Program-made: the position numbers and the translations under genes
NCBI RefSeq assembly: GCF_037201965.1
Contig: NZ_CP147518.1
Coordinates: 6,813,001-6,877,000, forward strand
Source: Spirosoma sp. SC4-14
Lineage (GTDB): Bacteria > Bacteroidota > Bacteroidia > Cytophagales > Spirosomataceae
Direction: 5' to 3'
DNA length: 64,000 bases
The notes under the pieces: generated by a model
Seen by the model: only the letters and a program-made list of their open reading frames with translations
Told to the model about the DNA's origin: nothing
The model's database searches: none
Shown here: positions 34,982-44,611 of the stretch, piece after piece
How the letters are laid out: each line of letters opens with the position of its first letter
Numbering within the stretch: the stretch's first letter is position 1

Positions 34982-35515
34982 TTACGCATCAAATACGTTC
35001 CCATCATAGGTAACGCTGGAAACTTTTTTATCCAGATAGAAAAGCTGATCAGCCGGAATCTGATCGAACAGATCCAGACAACGACGAGCTATATACTCTT
35101 CTTCCATTTGTTCTTTCACATACCACTTCAGAAGCTCTTCGGTGGCGTAGTCGTTTTCCCGACGGCAAATACCGATAATCCGGTTAATTGAATCCGTCAC
35201 GGCAATTTCCTGCTCCAGCGCGGCTTCGAACACAGACCGTAGTGAATCAAACTCCTGGCTCACAGCCGGTATTTCGGGCGAGTATGCAGTAGCCCCCTGA
35301 TCACATAGGTAATGAAATAGCTTCATGCCGTGAGTACGCTCTTCTTCCGACTGTTTATAAAAAAAGCCGGCACTATAATCCAGACCATTACGGTCGCACC
35401 AGCCCGCCATCGCCAGGTACTTCGATGACGAGGTCATTTCCATTTGTATTTGCTGATTCAGAGCCAGTTCGATGCTCTCTTTAATAGGTGTTCGAAGTCT
35501 TGCTAAGTCTTTCAT
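34982..35515 (-). CDS. ferritin
   Basis: 177 residues from ATG 35515 (MKDLARLRTPIKESIELAL); longer in-frame reading to 35656 crosses non-coding DNA and the next gene. It is a four-helix bundle that oxidises Fe(II) and stores it in a 24-mer shell. Ferroxidase ligands are visible in NQQIQMEMTSSSKYL, EEERTHGMKLF (ExxH) and ALEQEIAVTDS. The length matches FtnA-type ferritin rather than bacterioferritin (no haem-ligand Met pattern recognised). Flanked on both sides by related small proteins. Confidence 0.95.
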   Translation of the reverse strand: MKDLARLRTPIKESIELALNQQIQMEMTSSSKYLAMAGWCDRNGLDYSAGFFYKQSEEERTHGMKLFHYLCDQGATAYSPEIPAVSQEFDSLRSVFEAALEQEIAVTDSINRIIGICRRENDYATEELLKWYVKEQMEEEYIARRCLDLFDQIPADQLFYLDKKVSSVTYDGNVFDA

Positions 35516-35631
35516 AAGTATAAGGCTACCGTGTGCGGTGAGATAATTCTGTAACAAAAAAACAACAAAAAACCGGCCGTTGTTATGCAGCCGGTTGATT
35601 ATGAGAATATTTAGACAAAGTCTATGTATGC

Positions 35632-35988
35632 TTATTCGGCTACCGAGCAGCCGCACTCGCGAAGGATCGTATTTAATTCGAGCATGAGCTTAGCCCCAGC
35701 AAGGAGTTCCCTCAAATGCACAATTTCGCATAGGGTAAGCACATAACAACGTTCAGAACGGGGAGGAGTCAGAATTTCAACATCATAAGCAGCATCGGTG
35801 CTCAATGCCATTTGCCGGACATCTATGGTTTCGACCATCCGCCGAAAGTAGGTAAAGTCGCGAGCCGATAAAGCTGTATGGGTATCCCAGAATTCCAGAA
35901 TCAGCCGATTGGTTGTATCACACTGATAAACAACACCTTTGTCAGTCCTAAATACTTCCTGATACGTTGCCGGTAGGTTACTCGTCAT
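35632..35988 (-). CDS. ferritin-neighbour small protein B (paralogue of 34310 protein)
   Basis: 118 residues from ATG 35988. TYQEVFRTDKGVVYQCDTTN, RLILEFWDTHTALSARDFTY, then VETIDVRQ and the helix VHLRELLAGAKLMLELNTIL align in plan with the protein at 34310-34654. It ends CGCSVAE. It lies 116 bp upstream of ferritin on the same strand, so co-expression is possible. A TTTAGA-N5-TCTAAA dyad lies 43 nt before its start. Function unknown; iron-related by association only. Confidence 0.65.
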   Translation of the reverse strand: MTSNLPATYQEVFRTDKGVVYQCDTTNRLILEFWDTHTALSARDFTYFRRMVETIDVRQMALSTDAAYDVEILTPPRSERCYVLTLCEIVHLRELLAGAKLMLELNTILRECGCSVAE

Positions 35989-36030
35989 GGTTGCATTAAA
36001 GAATGCACAAATATACAAATCAAACTCTAA

Positions 36031-36047
36031 TTTAGATAGTTTCTAAA
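36031..36047 (-). promoter_or_regulatory. TTTAGA-N5-TCTAAA dyad upstream of the ferritin group
   Basis: A perfect 6-bp inverted repeat with 5-nt spacer, 43 nt upstream of ATG 35988. The same half-site words appear before the paralogue at 34310. Candidate operator for a Fur- or DtxR-type regulator; the identity is inference. Confidence 0.45.
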
Positions 36048-36064
36048 CAATATTTCTTATTAGC

Positions 36065-37411
36065 TTATGGAGCTGTGGCTACAGATAGCCACCCAAACTG
36101 GCCATCCAGGCTTCTAACAAACTGAAAATCAGAAAATTTAGCCAATACATTAACGTCACTGCCCGGCATTAATGTTTTAACGACAGCCGCCCTTTGATCT
36201 GCCGCATCGAACAGTTTAGTCGACGTTGATAGAGTTACCCGGTGAAGAGGTCGTTTCATCGATTCAGTTGAACTACTGGCCACGTAGCCCATTTGTCCGT
36301 TAGGCAGTTCGACTCGCAGCCATGCCGCCGTACCGCCAACAACAGTAAGTGCTGTTGCGTTGGGTAGCTCTCGCAAAATTGGCCCATCGCTACCCGGAGC
36401 AACTCGTACAAACGCCCGATTTGTAGAAATCCGAACCGAATCGCCTAACTTCGACTCCGGCAAAAGCGTTTGCCTGGCTGGTCCTCGGCCCAATCGGATA
36501 AAAGGCAATGGATCGATAGCCCCTTCATTGAACCCATAAATACCAAAATGAAGATGTGGTCCGGTGGTGCGGGCGTTTCCGGTATTGCCAATAAACCCTA
36601 CGGTATCGCCAATCGTTACACGCTGACCCGTATTGACGTTCCAGCGATCGAGATGTGCATAATATAGCCGAATAGCGCGATCATTATCCGACAAAAACAC
36701 CACATTCCCGCCCAGGCTGTTCGTTGTAACACCCGTAATGACGCCATCGACTGAAGCCACCGCTGGTGTACCACGAGGAGCAAAAATATCGACCCCTTCG
36801 TGCCGCCGACGGCCTGCATCGCGCGAAGCACCAAAAAAACTACTGATCTGGCGACTGTCGCGTCCTTTAACCGGAAAACTCAATGCGGGCTCACGGGTGA
36901 TCGAAATTGTATAACTGCCACTTCGCAATAATTCAGGCTGAATCCGAATCAGGCAAGTTTGTGTCCGACGCGGCTCCCAGGCCAACACATTGGTGTCGGC
37001 TTTTGAAGCGGCCAACAAACTGGCGCGATTTCGGTCGTCGAGCGCATAGACATCAATAAATACCTGAGTTTGCTTTTTTCCCTGCGTTTCTACCTGTACA
37101 AGAAACCGGTCGCCACGTTGCGCACTCATCCGATACCCAACAGCAAATGGTTTCGCAGCCGGGAAATAGCCACGCTCTCGGTATGGGATTGAAATAGTAA
37201 GCGAATCCTGTAAAGCCCGTTCACCGGCTGCCAGCCAGTCAGCCCCTAAGGCCGTCTGGTCAAGCTTAGCCGTTCGTAATGACTGACCATATTGATCATG
37301 GGGTGATGTTGGACGAAATAGGTTTGTTGCCGGTCCTATTCCCTGGCAGGCTTCCAGCAGAGCTACAGCCAGAGCCATATAGGGAAGGCGAAATTTCAAT
37401 TTAATTTCCAT
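36065..37411 (-). CDS. M23 metallopeptidase lipoprotein with SH3-like domain
   Basis: 448 residues. Lipobox LLEAC near residue 22 (signal MEIKLKFRLPYMALAVALLEAC). The LytM/M23 domain (~190-300) has the zinc ligands in HEGVDIFAPRG (HxxxD), then GPHLHFGIYG (HLH). Bacterial SH3-like repeats (~310-448; NRAFVRVAPGSDGPILRELP) probably bind cell wall. It cuts peptidoglycan crosslinks in the periplasm. Upstream of it lies thrB in the opposite direction; no operon partner. Confidence 0.93.
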   Translation of the reverse strand: MEIKLKFRLPYMALAVALLEACQGIGPATNLFRPTSPHDQYGQSLRTAKLDQTALGADWLAAGERALQDSLTISIPYRERGYFPAAKPFAVGYRMSAQRGDRFLVQVETQGKKQTQVFIDVYALDDRNRASLLAASKADTNVLAWEPRRTQTCLIRIQPELLRSGSYTISITREPALSFPVKGRDSRQISSFFGASRDAGRRRHEGVDIFAPRGTPAVASVDGVITGVTTNSLGGNVVFLSDNDRAIRLYYAHLDRWNVNTGQRVTIGDTVGFIGNTGNARTTGPHLHFGIYGFNEGAIDPLPFIRLGRGPARQTLLPESKLGDSVRISTNRAFVRVAPGSDGPILRELPNATALTVVGGTAAWLRVELPNGQMGYVASSSTESMKRPLHRVTLSTSTKLFDAADQRAAVVKTLMPGSDVNVLAKFSDFQFVRSLDGQFGWLSVATAP

Positions 37412-37615
37412 AGTAAATCTATAGTATTAAACGATATTATTTGAACACGTATTTTCCATGAACAGGCCTATAAGAGTAATTGTAATAACTTTGTCAGCCA
37501 TGCTTTGATAAGAAACTCGTTGTCAAAGCAGAATGATTAGCGCAGAAAAGCGTTAAAATTGATATTGCGGGCTAAAATTTCTAAACTTGTAGCTAAAGTT
37601 GTTCCCTCTTCCACC

Positions 37616-38566
37616 GTGGATTCAATAACAGTATTTGCTCCTGCTACCGTAGCCAATGTGGCTTGCGGGTTCGATATATTTGGTTTTGCCGTCGACAATC
37701 CCGGCGATCAGATCACCTTAACGACCAGCCCGGAACCGGGCGTCCGAATTATCGATATTATTGGCGATGACGGTCGGTTACCCCGCGAAACGGGTCGTAA
37801 CACAGCAAGCATTGCCATCGAAACATATCTGAAGCACATCAATCGCCCCGATGTTGGTGTCGATGTAGTTCTTCATAAGCAAATGCCACTTGGCAGCGGG
37901 CTAGGTTCCAGCGCAGCCAGCGCCGTTGCGGGTGTTTTTGCAATTAACGAACTGTTGAATCGTCCGTTGCCAACCATAAAGCTACTGCCCTTCGCTATGG
38001 AAGGCGAACGCATTGCCTGCGGCTCAGCTCATGCCGATAACGTAGGGCCTTCACTATTGGGTGGGTTTTGCGTAATCCGTAGCTACCAGCCGCTCGATGT
38101 GATTCGGATCGAAACGTCGGCCACGTTATTCTGTACGCTTGTTCATCCCGACATTGAGGTCAACACCAAAGATGCCCGGTTCATTCTGAAAAATGAAGTT
38201 TCGTTAAAGAATACAATCATTCAGATGGGCAATGTGGCAGGCCTGATTGCCGGATTAATGACGCCAGATTATGGTCTGATCAGTCGGTCGCTGGTCGATG
38301 TCATTATCGAACCAGTTCGCTCTATCCTGATTCCAGAATTTAACGAAGTAAAACAGGCCGCTTTAGACAATGGCGCATTAGGCTGTAGTATCTCTGGTTC
38401 AGGGCCTTCTATGTTTGCCCTAAGTCATGATGCACAGACCGCCGAACAGGTTGGAGCAGCTATGCAGCAGGCCTTTCTATCGGTGGGCATCACCAGCGAG
38501 GCTTACGTGTCTGAAATAAACCGGCAAGGCCCTAAAGTATTGCCGAGTAAACAAACCATAGCGTAA
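37616..38566 (+). CDS. thrB: homoserine kinase
   Basis: 316 residues from a GTG at 37616, giving the family start MDSITVFAPATVANVACGFD. Longer reading to a TTG at 37559 adds 19 untypical residues. GHMP kinase: ATP loop PLGSGLGSSAASAVAG (~91-106) and a C-terminal GCSISGSGPSMFAL. It phosphorylates homoserine for threonine synthesis. metL and thrC are not next to it. A hairpin terminator follows. Confidence 0.95.
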   Translation: MDSITVFAPATVANVACGFDIFGFAVDNPGDQITLTTSPEPGVRIIDIIGDDGRLPRETGRNTASIAIETYLKHINRPDVGVDVVLHKQMPLGSGLGSSAASAVAGVFAINELLNRPLPTIKLLPFAMEGERIACGSAHADNVGPSLLGGFCVIRSYQPLDVIRIETSATLFCTLVHPDIEVNTKDARFILKNEVSLKNTIIQMGNVAGLIAGLMTPDYGLISRSLVDVIIEPVRSILIPEFNEVKQAALDNGALGCSISGSGPSMFALSHDAQTAEQVGAAMQQAFLSVGITSEAYVSEINRQGPKVLPSKQTIA

Positions 38567-38583
38567 TTGCTATTGACTATTGG

Positions 38584-38614
38584 CGCTCGTCCAGAACATA
38601 AGCGTGGACGAGCG
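38584..38614. terminator. hairpin between converging genes
   Basis: CGCTCGTCCA and TGGACGAGCG form a perfect 10-bp stem around an 11-nt loop between thrB and the transglycosylase gene. The T tract is poor. Confidence 0.7.
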
Positions 38615-38632
38615 TAAGGTTATGCAATAGTA

Positions 38633-39928
38633 TCACAGTTGTTCCCAGGTAAGTTTCCACCCTTCCAAAGACATGGGCATAGCAACGCCCGGCGTTTTTG
38701 GCTTTTCGGTTGCAACAAGTTTGAGCGGAATGGTTTGATGTGTTTCGGCCGTTATTAATCGATCCGTTCGTAGAAAGACTCGTCCCGATGCTTTATCAAT
38801 CCATTCGATATGAGCATGAATCATATCGCCAACGGCAAATGAACGCTCGTTGAGCGTGATTGGCTGTACCACCTGAAAAATATAGAGCTTACCTTCGGCC
38901 AATTGCCCTTCGGTCATGTTGCGGGTCGTTACTCGCGGAGTCAGAACAGCCTCCGGCACAATGTCGGCAGATGCCAGCGCCGTTTTTTCGCTGGAGCCAA
39001 CCGCCGAATCGGGCTCTGTTGTCTCCTCTTCTGTTAAGAGCACGACCGTTGTTGTTGAATCGGTTACGAATGTAGGGCCATCATCGGCCAGTTGTTGTAT
39101 TGTTGCCTGTTCAAAGGCGTCTTCGCTTATATCAAATGAAGCCAGAATGGCAGCGCGTTCGTCGGGAAGCACAACACTTTCTGCGAGCAATTCCAGATGC
39201 CGACTGCTTAAATAATCGCGATAGGCTTCGGGTCGGGTCAGCAATTCTTTAACCGCAACGGCCTGATACAAATATGCTTTCGTTTCAGCCGACCGGTAGG
39301 GCAACGCCATTGGATGCAGATCTGGATGCTGGCGACTTAGCTGCTGAATATAGTTTGGCCCAGCGTTGTAGGCCGTTGCTACCAACATCCAGGAGCCAAG
39401 CTGCTGGTAGAGATCATTGAGATAACGGCAGGCTGCGTGGGTTGCTTTCAGCAGATTGAATCGATCGTCGCGTTTGCGCGATACGGTTAATCCCAACGAC
39501 TGTGCGGTTTGCGGCATCAGTTGCCAGAAACCAGCCGCTCCCCTGCGCGATACTGCCCGGTTGGTAACGGCGCTTTCCAGCAGGGGTAAAAATTTAAAAT
39601 CGGAAGGAATGTTGTATTGCTTCAGAATAGGCTCAATGAGAGGGAAAATAACCGACGCCCGGCGTTTCAACAGAGCCAGGCTGCCAGCCAGCGATGCCTG
39701 ACGGCTCAGCGTTCGTATCCATCGCTCAGTAATTTTGGGCTGATTATCGGGAAGATTTTCGCCACAGAAATGGATCAGATTATCCTTGTCATCGTCGGGG
39801 AGCATTAGTCGGCTTCCCGAAAGGGCCGCATTGACCGTTAATAGTGCGCCGGGTTGCGCATATGCCTCACGGCAGGAGCAAAAAAAGCAGCCAACCCCGG
39901 CTGCAACCAGCAGGAACAGTTTCTTCAT
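38633..39928 (-). CDS. lytic transglycosylase (SLT domain)
   Basis: 431 residues from ATG 39928, which opens a signal peptide (MKKLFLLVAAGVGCFFCSC...AYAQ); the longer form from 39967 is less likely. The SLT domain (~95-225) has the catalytic Glu in LPLLESAVTNRAVSRRGAAG, then GFWQLMPQTAQSLGL and VATAYNAGPNYI: MltD-like. The C-terminal ~100 residues form a separate beta-rich domain (LYIFQVVQPITLNERSFAVG, IPLKLVATEK) instead of LysM repeats. It cuts glycan strands in the periplasm. Confidence 0.9.
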   Translation of the reverse strand: MKKLFLLVAAGVGCFFCSCREAYAQPGALLTVNAALSGSRLMLPDDDKDNLIHFCGENLPDNQPKITERWIRTLSRQASLAGSLALLKRRASVIFPLIEPILKQYNIPSDFKFLPLLESAVTNRAVSRRGAAGFWQLMPQTAQSLGLTVSRKRDDRFNLLKATHAACRYLNDLYQQLGSWMLVATAYNAGPNYIQQLSRQHPDLHPMALPYRSAETKAYLYQAVAVKELLTRPEAYRDYLSSRHLELLAESVVLPDERAAILASFDISEDAFEQATIQQLADDGPTFVTDSTTTVVLLTEEETTEPDSAVGSSEKTALASADIVPEAVLTPRVTTRNMTEGQLAEGKLYIFQVVQPITLNERSFAVGDMIHAHIEWIDKASGRVFLRTDRLITAETHQTIPLKLVATEKPKTPGVAMPMSLEGWKLTWEQL

Positions 39929-40033
39929 TGACAACAGAGCGTTACGATAGATATGTTTCGCGGCCATTCACGTTGAATGGCAATCGGTACTAGGCGGCTT
40001 CTCGCTCCTCTGCCCTGTTCTTCCTGTGCTGCA

Positions 40034-40657
40034 CTAATCCAGCAGCCGCACTACAAAATTCTTTATTGAGTTATGTTTAATCACTTTTACCAACCGACCA
40101 TTCTGGTAAAAGTAGTCATCCTGGCGATCATCCAGGGTTGCCCGGTACGCTCCGGCAGCTAGTGGAACAAAGGTGAAATAATCGCCAAAATACTCAGCAT
40201 ACACCTTATTCCGTCCGGCTGGTTCGTAAAAGTACAACGATGAAACGGAAAAATCGATAGGCTGAGGTTCGATTGCCTGTCGATTGTATTTATATTGATT
40301 AGCCACAATGGTGTAATGATCGCCCTGCCATTCGGTTCGGGAGCCGTAATTGCCCCGATTTGTTTGCGCTTCAACTGTAGACAGCATTAGCTTTTTGCCT
40401 TCAAAATGGCTAACGACTTTGTAATAAATTTTTACGGTATAGATTAATAAGTTCACTTTTACATCGCTGACGAGTATGTATGTTGTTCGGTCGCCAGCTT
40501 TAGACTGCCGAACGGCGGTCATTGTTCCAACCCGAATGCCTGCTATGTCAATCGCATAATGGTGCGTTTCGGCAATGTCTGGATCAGTCGTTTTTTGTGC
40601 AGTTGCCTCCAGCCCCATTGCACCGAATAGCAGAACGAACATTATTTTTTTTAGCAT
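40034..40657 (-). CDS. exported DUF6134/DUF3108-like beta-barrel protein
   Basis: 207 residues from ATG 40657 (MLKKIMFVLLFGAMGLEATAQ, signal peptide). The mature part is almost all beta strands: HHYAIDIAGIRVGTMTAV, IYYKVVSHFEGKKLMLST, RGNYGSRTEWQGDHY and a final FYQNGRLVKVI. The plan recalls DUF3108 and the Bacteroidota family I remember as DUF6134; which one applies is uncertain. Periplasmic, function unknown. Same strand as the transglycosylase, 105 bp upstream of it. Confidence 0.65.
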   Translation of the reverse strand: MLKKIMFVLLFGAMGLEATAQKTTDPDIAETHHYAIDIAGIRVGTMTAVRQSKAGDRTTYILVSDVKVNLLIYTVKIYYKVVSHFEGKKLMLSTVEAQTNRGNYGSRTEWQGDHYTIVANQYKYNRQAIEPQPIDFSVSSLYFYEPAGRNKVYAEYFGDYFTFVPLAAGAYRATLDDRQDDYFYQNGRLVKVIKHNSIKNFVVRLLD

Positions 40658-40864
40658 TATTTGCTCCGAAAGTTGCCTACCGCAGATTATCACCTTCTCC
40701 CACCTGGTTAATTGAGTACAGAAAATCCTGAAAACTACGTACGCAAAACGGCATAAGCCTCGATTTATTAGGCCAACAAGTAGAAGAACATAGTTGCATC
40801 AATACAGTTTTTATATATACCTGCGTTGAATTTATGGGCCTGTGCTCACCGTTGATTGCTTAGT

Positions 40865-43213
40865 ATGCTGAATCGTTTTTTATTGCTAGCGGCTCTTGTT
40901 GTTCCGTTTTTAGCCACTTTTGGCCAGTCTGTTAATCGATATACCATCATACCCCGTCCGGCTCAACTTGCACCCCGAACGGGCGATTTCGTTATCAGCC
41001 GAACAACCCGGATTGTTATTCCCTCTGCCAATACTGACCTGAAAGCCATTGCCGACACGTTTGCGCATCATATCAATCGGAGCACAGGGCTGACAGTTCC
41101 TATTCATAATGTTCATACACTGGCTCAGCTCAACGACGCCATTCTGTTCAATGTGTCGGCCGATACTACGCTTGGCCATGAGGGTTATCGAATTGATGTT
41201 ACGTCTCAGCTAATAACAGTCGAAGCTCTCGACGCACCAGGCTTTTTTTATGCGGTTCAGACGTTGTATCAACTTATGCCACCAACTACACTAGCCCATC
41301 AGTTTCTGGTACCAGCAACCAACCTGACAACCCTGACCCTACCCGCCTGTCGAATTCAGGATTGGCCCCGGTTCCGATACCGAGGCTTACACCTTGACGT
41401 ATCCCGGCATTTTTTCCCTGTACCGTCCATCAAGAAATACCTCGATTTGATGGCACTGCATAAGCTTAACAACTTCCACTGGCACCTGACCGACGATCAG
41501 GGGTGGCGTATCGAAATCAAAAAACATCCGAAGCTTACGCAGGTCGGCGGACACCGAAGCGAGACTATAATTGGGCATTACGACGATTACGACCCACAGA
41601 TCTATGATCATCAACCCTATGGCGGATTCTACACGTATGAAGACGTTCGGGAAATTGTGCGTTATGCCGCTACAAAATATATCAATGTAATTCCAGAAAT
41701 TGAGCTACCCGGTCATGCAATGGCCGCCCTGGCCTCTTACCCCGAACTAGCCTGCAAACCTGGCCCTTACCAGACAGCCACAAAATGGGGCGTTTTTCAG
41801 GACGTTTTTTGCCCAACAGAAAAAACATTCGCGTTTCTGGAAGATGTGCTAACCGAAGTAATAGCCCTCTTTCCCGGCAAATACATCCACATTGGTGGTG
41901 ATGAGTGTCCTAAATCGGTTTGGCGACAGAATGCCTTCTGTCAGCAACTCATCAAACAAAAGCACCTGAAAAACGAAAATGGCCTGCAAAGCTATTTCAT
42001 TACCCGTATCGATAAGTTTGTGACCTCTAAAGGTCGGCAGATTATTGGCTGGGACGAGATCCTGCAGGGAGGGATATCACCTAATGCTACGGTTATGAGC
42101 TGGCGCAGTATTCGGGCAGGCATTCAGGCAGCCCGTATGAAACACGATGTAATTATGACCCCCGGCACGTTCTGCTATCTGGACCACCTGCAAGGCAACC
42201 CGGCCTACGAACCAACCGGATTTGGCGACTATTTACCCCTCGAAAAAGTGTATTCATACGATCCGATTCCGGCCGGTTTGTCGCCCGACGAGGTATCGCA
42301 TATCCTGGGTAGCCAGGGAAACATCTGGACAGAATATATTTCGACTCAGGAACAGCTAGAATACATGGTCTGGCCCCGTGCCGCTGCCCTGGCCGAAGTA
42401 GTCTGGACGCCCCTCGATCAGAAAAACTACACCGACTTTACGCGCCGGCTCGGCACTCATTTTCAGCGCTTACGGAATCTGAACACAAACTTTTCGCGTA
42501 CGCTTTATGACCCTGCCCTCACCAGTAAACCGGCTACCGATGGCAAAATTGAGGTGACCATAACGGCCAATAAGCTGGTCCCTGAAATTCATTATACCGT
42601 CGATGGCAGTATACCTTCGGTTGAATCGCCCCGCTACGAAAAGCCCATCCTGCTCGACCAATCGACTACATTCCGGGCCGTGTCCTTTCAAAATGGAAGG
42701 CCGCTCAACCAGCTAGCCAAAGTTCAGAAAGAGTTTATAGTCTCGAAAGCGTCGGGCAAATCGTATCGGCTCCTGACAAAACCAACCAATGGCCGTCCCG
42801 ACCTAAATTTCAGCCTTACCGATGGTAATACAGGCGGTATGGGTGGCTACCAGGTTGAAGGCGTAGTTGCCTTCATGGGCGATTTAAACATGGTGATTGA
42901 TCTGGGGCAATCGGAGCCGGTCGAGAATGTTCGGATCGGGTTTCTGAAATACACCGCCCGCAATATTTGCCTGCCCAAACAAGTCGAAATTGCGGTTTCG
43001 GAAGATGGCAAATTATTCAAACACGTACTAACGGCCAAAACCAATCCGGCCGAACACGGCCGACGAGCCTTTGAACGGCTCCCCTTCGATTTTTCGCCAA
43101 CAACGGCTCGTTATGTACATATCATTGCCCGCAACGTAGGGCGCGTACCGGCTGGCCTGCGCAACCCTGGCCGGTCAGCCCAGCTTATGGTCGATGAGGT
43201 TGAGGTGCGGTAG
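40865..43213 (+). CDS. GH20 beta-N-acetylhexosaminidase, multi-domain
   Basis: 782 residues from ATG 40865. A signal peptide (MLNRFLLLAALVVPFLATFG) is followed by the GH20b domain (~25-150), the GH20 TIM barrel (~155-500) with the Asp-Glu pair in HIGGDECPKSVW, a chitobiase C-terminal-type region (~550-620; IHYTVDGSIPSVESPRY) and an F5/8 type C-like domain (~640-782). It removes GlcNAc or GalNAc from glycan ends in the periplasm or outside. Not next to SusC/D. It may recycle chitin or murein sugars together with the transglycosylase and M23 genes nearby. Confidence 0.95.
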   Translation: MLNRFLLLAALVVPFLATFGQSVNRYTIIPRPAQLAPRTGDFVISRTTRIVIPSANTDLKAIADTFAHHINRSTGLTVPIHNVHTLAQLNDAILFNVSADTTLGHEGYRIDVTSQLITVEALDAPGFFYAVQTLYQLMPPTTLAHQFLVPATNLTTLTLPACRIQDWPRFRYRGLHLDVSRHFFPVPSIKKYLDLMALHKLNNFHWHLTDDQGWRIEIKKHPKLTQVGGHRSETIIGHYDDYDPQIYDHQPYGGFYTYEDVREIVRYAATKYINVIPEIELPGHAMAALASYPELACKPGPYQTATKWGVFQDVFCPTEKTFAFLEDVLTEVIALFPGKYIHIGGDECPKSVWRQNAFCQQLIKQKHLKNENGLQSYFITRIDKFVTSKGRQIIGWDEILQGGISPNATVMSWRSIRAGIQAARMKHDVIMTPGTFCYLDHLQGNPAYEPTGFGDYLPLEKVYSYDPIPAGLSPDEVSHILGSQGNIWTEYISTQEQLEYMVWPRAAALAEVVWTPLDQKNYTDFTRRLGTHFQRLRNLNTNFSRTLYDPALTSKPATDGKIEVTITANKLVPEIHYTVDGSIPSVESPRYEKPILLDQSTTFRAVSFQNGRPLNQLAKVQKEFIVSKASGKSYRLLTKPTNGRPDLNFSLTDGNTGGMGGYQVEGVVAFMGDLNMVIDLGQSEPVENVRIGFLKYTARNICLPKQVEIAVSEDGKLFKHVLTAKTNPAEHGRRAFERLPFDFSPTTARYVHIIARNVGRVPAGLRNPGRSAQLMVDEVEVR

Positions 43214-43247
43214 ATTCGTTTGGCAGAGTGGCCATAAACCCAATCTC

Positions 43248-44069
43248 TTACGCTTTTCTTGCCCAGCCCATATAACACAGATTCGTATCGCGGCCTTCAC
43301 GCATTTTCATTCGCTCGCCCAACTGACGGAATGTCCATTTGCCTGCGGTTCGTTTGCGAAGCCAGTAGAGCGTTTTCAAGATATTATAACTGGCAACCAT
43401 ACCGCGCACCTCCTGATTGATTAATCCTGCATCGACCATTTTTGCGGTTAGCTCCGATGGCCTGATAAACCGATGGTATAGATGCTGATCGGGCTTCATG
43501 AATGCCCACCGCTTCCAGTCCTGCGCGATTTTGATCAAAAACACCCAGCTTAGCCACGTTCGGTTAACTGTATCGTAGAAGAATATACCGCCCGGTTTCA
43601 GGACCCGACTGATCTCGGCTAATACAGCATCTACATCAAAAACGTGCTCCAGCACATCGCAGCAACTTACATAATCGAACGAGTTATCGGCAAAGGGCAG
43701 ACTTTCACCAGCACCCGTTCTGTAGGTTATGTTCAGATGTTGCAGATAAGCATGGTGACGGGCCGTTTCTACCGACGAAAGCGATGGGTCAATCCCGGTT
43801 ACGGACATACCTAACCGGGCAAATTCTTCAGCCAGTATCCCTCCTCCACAGCCAACGTCGAGCAATGTTTTGCCCGTACCATGCGCGGGCAACTCTTGTA
43901 AAATCCGTTTAAAATAGCCCATTCGTGCTGGGTTAACGGATGTTTTCAGCATAAAAAACAATGCGTCGGGATTCCACCAGATGTCGTAAGAGGCATTGTA
44001 GACCGAATTATTGGTCTGAGGAATTGGGATTCGCCGGTTGGCAGACAACCGTTCAGAAAGCTGGATCAT
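43248..44069 (-). CDS. UbiG-like SAM-dependent methyltransferase
   Basis: 273 residues from ATG 44069 (MIQLSERLSANRRIPIPQTN). SAM motif I is LLDVGCGGGILAEEFARLG, the acidic residue VTGIDPS, motif FDYVSCCDVLEHV and KPGGIFFYDTVN. It resembles UbiG O-methyltransferases. Bacteroidota normally make menaquinone, so the true substrate may be another quinone-like or secondary compound. Alone in its orientation between GH20 and the small membrane gene. Confidence 0.85.
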   Translation of the reverse strand: MIQLSERLSANRRIPIPQTNNSVYNASYDIWWNPDALFFMLKTSVNPARMGYFKRILQELPAHGTGKTLLDVGCGGGILAEEFARLGMSVTGIDPSLSSVETARHHAYLQHLNITYRTGAGESLPFADNSFDYVSCCDVLEHVFDVDAVLAEISRVLKPGGIFFYDTVNRTWLSWVFLIKIAQDWKRWAFMKPDQHLYHRFIRPSELTAKMVDAGLINQEVRGMVASYNILKTLYWLRKRTAGKWTFRQLGERMKMREGRDTNLCYMGWARKA

Positions 44070-44160
44070 AGAACAGAATTTGTCAGTTATGGCAACTGCT
44101 TTAAACAAGCTATAAACCAACAACGACCAAATCGTACATTTGGCTTAATATCATGCTATG

Positions 44161-44415
44161 TCAGAGCAGTGGATAGCCCAAACGAGTTAAGGCTCGTTCG
44201 TAACTCGTCAGCGAATCGACCAACACTGGCAATTGTGTTAAAATCCAGTGGCAACCTAAACCAATACCGCAGGCTATCAGTGCAAGCAAACTGCTCGATA
44301 GCATGAACGATAAAGTAGCTCGCTGCTTCTTGGAAACGGACGTGCCTGCCTGGGTCGGGTCTGCCAGATTGGGCAACTGGTGTTTAGAGCGTAACTGTAT
44401 GTGTAGTGTTTTCAT
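44161..44415 (-). CDS. small hypothetical membrane protein
   Basis: 84 residues with a basic N-terminus and one membrane helix (~38-60; LSSSLLALIACGIGLGCHWI). No recognised motif. Upstream 196 bp to the LytTR gene hold no gene. Confidence 0.5.
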   Translation of the reverse strand: MKTLHIQLRSKHQLPNLADPTQAGTSVSKKQRATLSFMLSSSLLALIACGIGLGCHWILTQLPVLVDSLTSYERALTRLGYPLL

Positions 44416-44611
44416 GATTACTGAAGAAACGTTTAGGAACGGTTGCTTTTTAATCTATTTACACACGTAAGAAAGCGCTGGATTTCAGGGCTTATCTGTT
44501 TTTAACGATACGCTACCAGTTCATCAATCATTTATTCCGTTTTAAACAGGATTGTATTTTTTTTGGGCAACATTGATCCCTAATTCAACGTCTGTTAATT
44601 TGTAGGGAGTT

